This document shows positions 18,920 through 27,200 of a stretch of 64,000 nt of DNA, one piece after another (positions within the stretch are counted from its first letter, which is position 1; every line of letters starts with the position of its first letter). Source of the stretch: Bacteroidota bacterium (GTDB lineage Bacteria; Bacteroidota; Bacteroidia; B-17B0; Aurantibacillaceae); contig JAJNDK010000002.1 of the NCBI GenBank assembly GCA_021156365.1, forward strand, positions 248,001 through 312,000, given 5' to 3'. Made by a program: the position numbers and the translations under genes. The notes below the pieces were generated by a model. It was not told the DNA's origin. It searched no databases and was given only the letters and a program-made list of their open reading frames with translations.

Positions 18920-20172
18920 TAGTGATTTACATTTTCCACTTCTTTCGGATCGTGCTTATGTTTGAAGAGGAAGAAAAACAAAAGTGCGATTCCTGCCGAA
19001 TAAGCCGCAAACGTGAGCCAGATCGGTTGCCAGTCAAACGTTTTATCCGGTTTCAGGAAAAAGGCTTCAATAATAATACCGCTCAGATAGCTTCCCATCA
19101 GGGCACCAAAACCATTTACCATCATCATGAACAATCCCTGTGCACTCGAACGGATCTTCGGGCTTGTTTGTGTTTCCACAAAAAGGGATCCCGAGATATT
19201 AAAAAAATCGAAAGCCATTCCATACACGATGCAGGACAAAACGATCATCCACAATCCTTCTGCAGGATTCCCGTACGCAAGCAAGCCGAAACGCAGTACC
19301 CAGGCCAGCATACTGATAAACATCACATGCTTGATCCCGAATTTCCGCAGGAAGAATGGTATCGCGAGGATAAACAAGGTCTCGGAGATCTGGGAGATGG
19401 ACATGATGATCGTTGAATACTTCACCACAAAGAGATTCGCATACTGAGGCACCTCCTTAAAATTATCCACGTAACGGTCGCCGTACATATTGGTCAGCTG
19501 AAGTGCCGCCCCCAGCAACATAGCGAAGAGAAAGAACATCGCCATTTTTGGGTTTTTGAATAATTTGAATGCATTCAAACCAAAGGTCTCGGAGAAGCTT
19601 TTTTCTTCACGGGTTTTGTTCGGCAAACATTTCGGTAGTGTGAAGGAATAGATCCCCAACAGGAAAGAAGCGGCAGCTGAAATATAAAACTGCATCTCGT
19701 TCGATTTGCTTCCGGTAAGGTTGGTGGTCCACATCGCCGCAATAAATCCAATGGTTCCCCATACGCGTATTGGCGGAAACACTTTGATCACATCGAGGTT
19801 TTGCGATTTTAAGGTGTTATAGGCAATCGAATTGGACAAGGAAATAGTGGGCATATAAAACAGCATAGCTACCAGCATACACCAGAAAAATGTATTCGGA
19901 TCGTGGATCTGCGGAATGTAGCAGATAGCAGCCCCGGACAAAATATGAAGGATCCCGAAGAGCTTTTCGGCATTTATCCAGCGGTCGGCAATGATCCCTG
20001 TAAGCGTAGGCATAGCGATCGCAGAGATGCCCAGTGTCATAAATATCTTTCCGAACTGCGAGGGATCTCCGATGTTATTCCCGAACCAGTAATTGGCGAT
20101 AGTAATGAGCCAGGCGCCCCAGATAAAGAATTCAAGGAAATTCATCGCGATCAGGCGCAGCTTCAGGTTCAT
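18919..20172 (-). CDS. Nucleoside:proton symporter, NupG/XapB-type MFS transporter
   Basis: 417 residues with about 12 membrane helices. The N-terminus MNLKLRLIAMNFLEFFIWG and TGIIADRWINAEK between helices 2 and 3 match the nucleoside:H+ symporter family (NupG, XapB) of the major facilitator superfamily. It imports nucleosides across the inner membrane. It is a single-gene unit on the minus strand. The C-terminus ends in a charged, His-rich tail (FKHKHDPKEVENVNH). Substrate choice among nucleosides cannot be read from sequence. Confidence 0.87.
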   Translation of the reverse strand: MNLKLRLIAMNFLEFFIWGAWLITIANYWFGNNIGDPSQFGKIFMTLGISAIAMPTLTGIIADRWINAEKLFGILHILSGAAICYIPQIHDPNTFFWCMLVAMLFYMPTISLSNSIAYNTLKSQNLDVIKVFPPIRVWGTIGFIAAMWTTNLTGSKSNEMQFYISAAASFLLGIYSFTLPKCLPNKTREEKSFSETFGLNAFKLFKNPKMAMFFLFAMLLGAALQLTNMYGDRYVDNFKEVPQYANLFVVKYSTIIMSISQISETLFILAIPFFLRKFGIKHVMFISMLAWVLRFGLLAYGNPAEGLWMIVLSCIVYGMAFDFFNISGSLFVETQTSPKIRSSAQGLFMMMVNGFGALMGSYLSGIIIEAFFLKPDKTFDWQPIWLTFAAYSAGIALLFFFLFKHKHDPKEVENVNH

Positions 20173-20255
20173 AGGCTTAGTGTTGGTACTTTAATTAATT
20201 CTTTACTTTGTGTAAATGTAAAAAAATCAATTGATAGTTGGAAGTGGATTTACCA

Positions 20256-20588
20256 TCAATCTTCGATGTCCAGGTGGAAGCGGTGCAGAAAGCGATGAAA
20301 CACAGGACTGAATAACAGCGCCACACTTGTTAAAAAGGCAACACCGCTATAAATGGCATAAACAGATGCGAATATCTTCGCGCTATCCGTCGGGGCTGCG
20401 TCTATAGGCCCCATTCCGGTCAGGATCATGGATGCATTCAATAGTGCATCTACCAAGCCCAGTTTATAAAAATACATATAGCCGGCTACCCCTATCAGCA
20501 GGGAAAAAAGAATAAAGATCAAAGAAATAAAAGCATTTTTTAGTACACGTTTCCTGTATACTTCTACGGGAGCTAATCGTTTCTTCAT
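20256..20588 (-). CDS. Small two-helix membrane protein with P-loop-like segment
   Basis: 110 residues. A membrane helix at about 18-42 (NAFISLIFILFSLLIGVAGYMYF) and one at about 74-96 enclose a segment DALLNASMILTGMGP that looks like the pore helix and filter of a 2-TM channel, although the potassium filter TVGYG is replaced by TGMGP. The basic start and end (SPVFHRFLHRFHLDIED) face the cytoplasm. I recall such proteins as conserved hypotheticals in Bacteroidota, unconfirmed. A terminator separates it from mscL, so it may have its own transcript. The channel role is inference from topology only. Confidence 0.7.
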   Translation of the reverse strand: MKKRLAPVEVYRKRVLKNAFISLIFILFSLLIGVAGYMYFYKLGLVDALLNASMILTGMGPIDAAPTDSAKIFASVYAIYSGVAFLTSVALLFSPVFHRFLHRFHLDIED

Positions 20589-20607
20589 TGTCAGTTTTTT
20601 ATAAACT

Positions 20608-20639
20608 AAAAAATCCCTCCGGTGAAAGAGGGATTTTTT
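20608..20639 (-). terminator. Rho-independent terminator behind mscL
   Basis: Twelve-base stem AAAAAATCCCTC with loop CGGTGAAA and its exact complement. Reading on the minus strand the stem ends in a run of six T. The A and T runs on both sides make it usable from both strands. It stops transcripts from the ompA-like/mscL pair. Confidence 0.85.
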
Positions 20640-20640
20640 A

Positions 20641-21072
20641 TTATTTTTTCAATGCATCGCGGATCTCGGTCAGCAACACTTCCGTTTTACTTGGTTCAGG
20701 AGGTGGAGGCGGTACCTCTTCCTGCTTTTTCTTCATCCTGTTCATGGCCTTTACCAGGAGGAACATCACAAACGCGACCAGGATAAAGTCGATACAGGCT
20801 GTTACAAAAGCTCCCCACTCAAAAGCGATTTCCGGAACTGCAGCGATCACCTTGCCTGCTGCATCCTTCGATTCGGGTATACCTTCTTTTACGATCCATT
20901 TCTTTTTTGCGAGATTGACCCCGCCCATCAATATACCAACAATAGGCGCAAACATTTTTTCCACAAAGACCGAAACTACTTTACTGAAAGCAGCTCCCAT
21001 TACAAATGCAATGGCCATGTCCACGAGGTTTCCCTTGCTGGCAAAATCTTTAAACTCTTTAATGAATCCCAT
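20641..21072 (-). CDS. mscL: Large-conductance mechanosensitive channel MscL
   Basis: 143 residues, family length. MscL opens under membrane tension and releases solutes after osmotic downshock. N-terminal MGFIKEFKDFASKGNLVDMAIAF is the amphipathic helix plus the start of the first membrane helix (residues about 15-45, with VMGAAF glycine/alanine gate). The periplasmic loop is about 50-85. The second helix is at about 86-110, followed by the RMKKKQEE charged cluster and a PPPPPE-containing cytoplasmic bundle (VLLTEIRDALKK). It lies 19 bases behind the OmpA-like lipoprotein gene. Confidence 0.97.
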   Translation of the reverse strand: MGFIKEFKDFASKGNLVDMAIAFVMGAAFSKVVSVFVEKMFAPIVGILMGGVNLAKKKWIVKEGIPESKDAAGKVIAAVPEIAFEWGAFVTACIDFILVAFVMFLLVKAMNRMKKKQEEVPPPPPEPSKTEVLLTEIRDALKK

Positions 21073-21091
21073 GCCTTATTGTGGTTGAAAA

Positions 21092-22105
21092 TTAATTATT
21101 CTCCAATACTTTGAACAGCTCATCCAGCTTAGGCGTCAGGATGATCTCCGTTCTCCTGTTTTTCTTTCTTGCTTCCGGTGTTTTGGCCGGATCGATAGGA
21201 AAAAATTCGCCTCTTCCTGAAGAAGTAATACGTTTCGGGTCCATCTTTGGCGCTCCCTGCAAAAGGATCTTGGTAACGGAAGTTGCGCGCATTACGCTCA
21301 GGTCCCAGTTATCCTTGATGTCTCCATTACCTTTCATCGGTACATCATCTGTATGTCCTTCCACCATTACGTTGATATCTGGATTTTGCTCCAATACTTT
21401 CGCTACATTCTTTAACGCTTCTGCTCCTTTTGGTTCTACTGCGGTTTTACCACTGGCGAACAAAAGGCTTTCATCCAGGGAAACATATACCTTTCCGTTC
21501 TTCTGGGTAATAGTAAGGCCTTTGTTCTCAAAATTAAACAGGGCATCCTGCAGTTTCTTTTTCAGATCGGCCGTTGCCTGATCTTTCTTCTTTAAGACAT
21601 CTTCCAGCTCGTTTACACGTGCTTCCCGCTGCTTCAACTGTGCCGACAATGCATCGAGGTCTGCCTTCTGCTTGTTAAGTTGTACTTCAAGGGCTTTCAA
21701 TTCATCCTCTTTTTTCAGTAAAGTTGCCTGTGTAGTCTGCAGATCGCCGCTCAGTTTTGCATTGTCCTTCTCGCTATTGTTGAACAGTTTGGTATACTTA
21801 TCCATCAGCTGCTCATTCAATGTGTTCAGCTTATCATATTTCGTCGTCAGGTTCCGGTAATTGGAGCCGATAATAGATGTATCTCTCCGTAAACCTTCAA
21901 TTTCCTTTACATCCTTTGCCAGTGTTTCATTCAGGCCTTTCAGCTTTTCTTCCATTTGCTGGACATTTGGCTTCAATGCTGCCAGTTCATCCTTACAGGC
22001 TTTTTCCCTTGAGAGGGCTTCATCGTATTTTTTTTCCGGTATACAGGAAGTAAAAACGGCAAGTGCTGCCGCCATGGATAGTAAGAAATTGTTTTTTGTG
22101 GCCAT
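21092..22105 (-). CDS. OmpA-family lipoprotein with long coiled coil
   Basis: 337 residues from ATG at 22105; a longer frame adds 13 residues before the signal peptide and is less likely. Signal peptide with lipobox AVFTSC, lipidated Cys21. A coiled coil at about 30-215 is rich in Lys, Glu, Leu and Gln. A C-terminal OmpA/MotB peptidoglycan-binding domain spans about 220-325 (LDESLLFASGKTAVEP, MVEGHTDDVP, NWDLSVMRATSV, RKKNRRTEI). It probably anchors the outer membrane to the cell wall across the periplasm. It sits immediately upstream of mscL, so both may respond to envelope stress. Confidence 0.92.
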   Translation of the reverse strand: MATKNNFLLSMAAALAVFTSCIPEKKYDEALSREKACKDELAALKPNVQQMEEKLKGLNETLAKDVKEIEGLRRDTSIIGSNYRNLTTKYDKLNTLNEQLMDKYTKLFNNSEKDNAKLSGDLQTTQATLLKKEDELKALEVQLNKQKADLDALSAQLKQREARVNELEDVLKKKDQATADLKKKLQDALFNFENKGLTITQKNGKVYVSLDESLLFASGKTAVEPKGAEALKNVAKVLEQNPDINVMVEGHTDDVPMKGNGDIKDNWDLSVMRATSVTKILLQGAPKMDPKRITSSGRGEFFPIDPAKTPEARKKNRRTEIILTPKLDELFKVLENN

Positions 22106-22219
22106 ATTTATATTTTTAGTGGGTGCTACGTAAAACTGTGCCAAAATAATCTCTTAACATTGTTTTGCGTAACCTTTTCCTTATGTAAAAGTATAAAAAT
22201 AGTAATAAATCGGTATTTT

Positions 22220-22930
22220 ATGGGAAAATTAAGTGAAAACTGGCTCACGGAAAGCCATATCGATTTCGAATTAAAAAAATACACCCTGCTGGCTTACCTG
22301 CAGGAAGTAAAAGAACAATACCGCTCCAATAAATTATATCCTTCACTCGCTGAGCTTATAGAGCATTACAAAAACCTGCTCACCATTAAACAAAGCACTG
22401 AAAAAGTAAAAGATAACTTCGCAAAAGATCTCAGTGGTTTTGATATAACAGCATGGAAAGCCAAATACTCCGGAAGTTTCGAAGAAGACGAAGCGATATT
22501 GGTAGTGCAGGAGATCATCAATTACTCATTACCGCTGTTCGCCGAAAACATTCATGAAGGAAGATCGATCTATGACCTGGTGGAAGAGCATTTGAAAATA
22601 GAAGCCGTGGGCATCTCCCCGGTAAAAACCAATGAAGGCTATTTGTTGTTGCATTGCAAGGAAGAAAAAAACATCCATGCCTATCAGTATGCAGTTTCCC
22701 TGTATGAAAGTGCGGAAGAAAAATACCGTAGCATCAGTACGCATTACATATCGGATTATTCCTGTTCGATTTCCCGCACCTTCGAATCCATTAAGAGCGA
22801 CCTCATTTCCAAAAACAGGGATATTCCCAATCCTGCTGTTTATGCAGTGAATTGCAATCTGAGTATTCCTCTTCAGGAAACATTTTTGCCTGTTGCCAAA
22901 CGGTACTTTGTCGGGAAGATGGGATTTTGA
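22220..22930 (+). CDS. Conserved-looking protein of unknown function
   Basis: 236 residues from ATG at 22220 (MGKLSENWLTESHIDFE). A longer frame begins at 22160 but adds 20 residues of poor composition (CVTFSLCKSIKIVI), so I do not use it. The protein is soluble, mixed alpha/beta in appearance, without signal peptide, membrane helix or motif I can name. Acidic helices occur in the first 100 residues. It diverges from the OmpA-like gene on the minus strand. No function assigned. Confidence 0.75.
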   Translation: MGKLSENWLTESHIDFELKKYTLLAYLQEVKEQYRSNKLYPSLAELIEHYKNLLTIKQSTEKVKDNFAKDLSGFDITAWKAKYSGSFEEDEAILVVQEIINYSLPLFAENIHEGRSIYDLVEEHLKIEAVGISPVKTNEGYLLLHCKEEKNIHAYQYAVSLYESAEEKYRSISTHYISDYSCSISRTFESIKSDLISKNRDIPNPAVYAVNCNLSIPLQETFLPVAKRYFVGKMGF

Positions 22931-22963
22931 TGAATTGAAAAAGGCTGTTTCCTATAGATGCAA

Positions 22964-23255
22964 TTATGGTCTTTTTTCGGGATCCTGAGCACAATTAAAC
23001 ACAGCACTAACATAGATGGTTTTTAACTTCTCATCCACAAAATAGATGATTTGGTAGAATGGAAATTGATTTATGGTGATTGCTCTTAAATGTTTATACC
23101 TGATTTGATAAAAAGGATTTGAACTTAAAGACTCAATATATTCGACAAGTGCATCGTAAAATTTTTCGCAAGCCAATTTGCTTAGAATCATAATAATCAA
23201 CAGCATTTTGCATATCCAATACCGCTTGTGGTTCAATCACAATCTTATAGAGCAT
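22964..23255 (-). pseudogene. ParE/RelE-type toxin, frameshifted
   Basis: The ATG at 23255 starts two bases after the antitoxin gene and reads MLYKIVIEPQAVLDMQNAV up to IGLRK. It then runs out of frame at a run of five A (T5 at 23162-23166 on the plus strand) and meets a stop in frame at ...CRIY. Removing one A restores LRKFYDALVEYIES and continues to a normal ParE-like end (VFNCAQDPEKRP) at 22964, about 96 residues in all. It would be an mRNA interferase or gyrase-poison toxin. The frame shift would abolish it, unless it is a sequencing error or is read by slippage. The 90-residue frame alone lacks the true N-terminus. Confidence 0.85.
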
Positions 23256-23257
23256 TG

Positions 23258-23476
23258 TTACTTATACTTCAGATTCTTTTTTACGTCTTCCCAGGAAAGA
23301 TAATCTTCAGGTTTGGTTTCTAATCTTTGATCCAACATTTTTTGTTGCTCATTGCTGAGATAATTATTCTCCTCCGTAGTTTCCTCTATTTTTATATGAT
23401 CAAGCGATTTAAGATATTGGATAAGCGGCAATATCTTAGCTATGGAGTGATTCTGAATATCTAACGTAAGGCGCAT
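23258..23476 (-). CDS. Antitoxin of a type II toxin-antitoxin pair
   Basis: 72 residues. The C-terminal half (LSNEQQKMLDQRLE, then PEDYLSWEDVKKNL) matches the small addiction-module antitoxins (PF09720-like) that pair with ParE/RelE toxins. The N-terminal half likely forms a strand-helix dimer. It has its own -7 box at 23496-23503. The toxin start follows after two bases, the usual arrangement, but the toxin frame is broken, so the antitoxin may be a remnant or may neutralise toxins encoded elsewhere. Confidence 0.85.
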   Translation of the reverse strand: MRLTLDIQNHSIAKILPLIQYLKSLDHIKIEETTEENNYLSNEQQKMLDQRLETKPEDYLSWEDVKKNLKYK

Positions 23477-23495
23477 GATTCAAGTGATTATAGCA

Positions 23496-23503
23496 CAAAA
23501 TTA
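23496..23503 (-). promoter_or_regulatory. Predicted -7 box of the toxin-antitoxin operon
   Basis: TAATTTTG on the minus strand, 19 bases before the antitoxin ATG at 23476. The leader would be short. Antitoxins of this class usually repress their own promoter; no clear operator is visible. Confidence 0.45.
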
Positions 23504-23570
23504 CGAAAAAAAAGCTGAAAACAGAAAAACAAGCCGCCAGTCATATTAAAGCTTTATTTGAACGGGCCCC

Positions 23571-24089
23571 TCATCTGACCAGCTCCCAGCAAACGATCCC
23601 GATACTCACCGACACATTCAGCGAATGTTTGGAGCCAAACTGCGGGATCTCGATGACCAGATCACTTGAGTCGATCACCTCCTGCTCCACTCCATACACT
23701 TCGTTGCCAAACACAAGTGCATATTTTTTCTCGGGATATTTTTTCAGCTCATGTAGCATCACCGAACGCTCTGCCTGCTCCACCGAACAGATCGTATAGC
23801 CCTGTTGTTTCAGCTCAGCAATACATTCGACGGTACTTTTAAAATGTTTCCAGCTGACCGTATCAGTGGCTCCCAGGGCTGTTTTATGAATTTCAGGGTT
23901 CGGGGGAGTGCCCGTAACGCCGCACAGATAAACAGCCTCCAGTAAAAAGGCATCAGCTGTCCGGAATGCAGATCCCACATTATTCAGGCTTCGGATATTA
24001 TCCAGTACAATGATAAGCGGGTTTTTAGATGCCTGCTTAAATTCCTCCACTGTTTTACGTTGTAACGCTTCGTTCGCTAATTTTTTCAT
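23571..24089 (-). CDS. SPOUT RNA 2'-O-methyltransferase, TrmH/SpoU family
   Basis: 172 residues, a minimal SPOUT domain. Motif 1 is NIRSLNNVGSAFRTADA, motif 2 LVFGNEVYGV, motif 3 IPQFGSKHSLNVSVSIGI; together they form the trefoil knot that binds S-adenosylmethionine. Family members methylate the 2'-hydroxyl of tRNA or rRNA nucleosides. It is shorter than TrmH and lacks an extra RNA-binding N-terminal domain, so the target is uncertain. Single gene on the minus strand, between the toxin-antitoxin locus and the large secreted protein. Confidence 0.92.
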   Translation of the reverse strand: MKKLANEALQRKTVEEFKQASKNPLIIVLDNIRSLNNVGSAFRTADAFLLEAVYLCGVTGTPPNPEIHKTALGATDTVSWKHFKSTVECIAELKQQGYTICSVEQAERSVMLHELKKYPEKKYALVFGNEVYGVEQEVIDSSDLVIEIPQFGSKHSLNVSVSIGIVCWELVR

Positions 24090-24232
24090 TTACTGAAAAG
24101 GCTCTTTCCTATTGTTAACTTATTTCCTGAATTAAAATTTAATTTAAGAGCCATTGATTTACATCCTAAGACAACCCCTTATGTGTTCTTATATGCCGTA
24201 TATGGTTCAAAAGATTTGTCTGATTATCTCAC

Positions 24233-27200
24233 TTACAATTTTCCTGCAAGAACGCAGGTCAGCTTGTGTTTCTCGGTTTTGCCCGATGTGCTGAAGGTCT
24301 CAAAATAGATAATATAAATTCCCATCGGGGCTTTCTCATTTTGTGCATTGATCCCATTCCAGCTATAGCTTCCCCTCGCTGCCAGGTTCTCATTCTTCAC
24401 GAGATACTTTACAAATACTCCACGACTGTCATACACAGTAACATTGCCCGCCAGGCCCGGTTCGGAAACCGTATAATTGATCGTTACCACATCGTTGTAG
24501 CCATCATTGTCAGGAGAAAATACTTCAGGGCTCACTGAGAAGCTTCCCGTGGATTGTGATTGCAGATATTGTGAATTGCGGTAAGCTGGTGTTCCGAAAC
24601 CTGCATTGGCAGCAGCAGAATTCCAGTTCGTAACATCCGAAGAAGGACGTTCAAAATCGATCCGCTCCAACGAAACACCTTTTACATCATTAAGAAGTGC
24701 AAAATGCTGATCATCCGTATAACTTACTTTATCAATCTCTATACCCGCAGCATCTGCAATCACTACTACATCCGCATCCGTGTTCATTGAAGGCAGATCG
24801 TCCATATCAAGGAACCATTTAGGGTTCTGCGTAATGTACTGCGATCTCACTGCAGCTCCATTCTCGGATAACAAAACATATTCCTGCGGGAACAATAAAT
24901 ATCCGTCTGCAGCAATGCGCACACTGTCGTCGATAATGGTACTTGTGGTACTGCCTTCTCCAATATATACATCATGCAGGTCGATGATCTTATCCGACTT
25001 GTTGTATAGTTCCACATAATCCACTCCATCTGTCTTAGGATTGAACAATAGCTCGTTGATCACTACATCGCCTGCCAGCGGTGGCTGCGGTAATCCGAAG
25101 CGCGCCGTATTTTCTGTGCTTATGGCATTTCCTGCACAATCATATACGGTATTGGAAACCGTAAGTATATAGATCGTATTGGTAAGTAAAGGGCTGGCCA
25201 ATACGATCACACATTTTTTATAGTCCTGTGGCTGCGGATACACAACTACCGGCGTTCCAATACCATTACTCACCGCATAAGCATTCACAGAAAGCAAGGA
25301 AGTATATTGCATGGACTCACTGAACACAGCTATAATTGTATCTATTCCCTGTACATTTACACGTAACAACTGCGGAGCTAAATTATCGGGATTGGATGCA
25401 TGAATGGAATTGACACTGCCGGGTGTTCCTCCTGCCGGGTTTACAGAAGCACGCCAGTTAGCACTTCCTGCGCAGGGATTGGCCGGATCGATCTGCTCGA
25501 GGCTCCAGCCTCCGTCTTTTTTAATATCATTGCCATACCACGAATCATAATAGTGCACATACGAAATAACCGTTCCGGTCTTATCACGCAAAATCACATC
25601 TTCATCACTTACATTCAGCTCGGTGGCAGACAATGCCTCCACCACGACCATCGGAATGTTTGCATAACCCTCGTTAATAAAGCTGTTCAGAGCCGCATCA
25701 TCGATCAACACCAAAAAGCTATCGGGTTGGATCACTGCATCCGGTAATAAAATATCGTTATTGCCCACTGTTAGTGTCCAGTCCTTCAACGAAACAGAAT
25801 AGCTGCTGCGGTTGTATAATTCTATGTATTCTCCCAATGGCAATGCAACCTGCGGGTCGGGATCGGCAAACAATTCGTTGATCACTACATCATAGGGCTT
25901 GGCCACATAATAGCTGAAACCAACAGATGCAGGTGATGCCGCATTGCCGGAGCAATCTGCAAGGCCTGTAAGTGTCAATGTATAATTCGTTTGGTTTTGC
26001 AACGGCGCATTCAATACAAGATCAATGCATTTACTGCTGCCCGCTGAAACAGTGGCTGATACCGGAGCTCCGATACCTGCAGAAACGTTGTAATGCGAAA
26101 CAGTGGAGATAAGATCGGCACTGATCGCTTCATTAAAACAAAGCGTGATATGCACCGAATCGCTTACCGATACCTGTAATGGCTGTGGCCCGCTTACATC
26201 CGGTGTAACATTGTATACTGAATTCTGTGCACCCGGCGTTCCTCCGTTCAGGCTGTTGGTGCCCTGCCAGTTAGCGGCTATTTCACAATTGCTGTTCAAT
26301 GTCGGATTGATCAGCTCAAGGCTCCAGCCTCCGGCTTTTTTTGTACTGTTCAGATACCAGTCGTCAGTGTAATGCAATGAATCCACAAAATTACCTGCTC
26401 CATCCTGGATAAATACACCATCGCCTGTTGTATTAAAAGAAGGGAATGTGGCAAGTCCGAGTTTGTTGCTGATGCCTGTGAACAAATTAGTATCTGCTGC
26501 TTTGGCGAGTACCACATAGGCACCCGGTACCAGCAGGTAATTGCCCGTAACCACTGAAGAGCTCACGGGATCACTTATTTGCCAGTTGTTCAGGTTAAAA
26601 TACTTTGTGCTTTTATTATACAGCTCCAGGTATTGTTTGGCTGGTACTGCATTCGGAACAGGATTCACATCGATCATCAGCTCCGTTACGATCACATCAT
26701 TATAAGCCGGGTTGGATAATTGATAATAGGTAAATGCTGCGCTCCCCGGGTTCACTATATTCCCGCTACAGTCAGCAAGAGCGTTAAATGAAATGGTATA
26801 TGTCGTCTGTGCTGCAAAAGGCGTTGCAAAACTCAATGTGATGCAACTTTGTGCAGTGCTTACAACAAGTGATACAGGATTACCAATACCATTATTCAGA
26901 GAGTAATTAGATACATTGTTCGCCAGCGACGTACTGATCGCTTCCGAAAAACAAAGCTCTACCGTAACCGAATCAACAACTGCCACCGAAGAGAATTGCG
27001 GAGACGTTACATCCGGCACTGTTGAGTATACGGAATTTTGTATACCCGGAGTTCCGCCGTTTGTATTCGTGCTGGCTGTCCAGTTGCTTTGGTCAAGGCA
27101 ATTTTGATTGAGTGAAGGATTGATCAGCTCAAGGCTCCAGCCGCCATCATCCTTTACCGCATCATTGTACCAGGCCGTAGAATAACGAATGGAATCCAGC

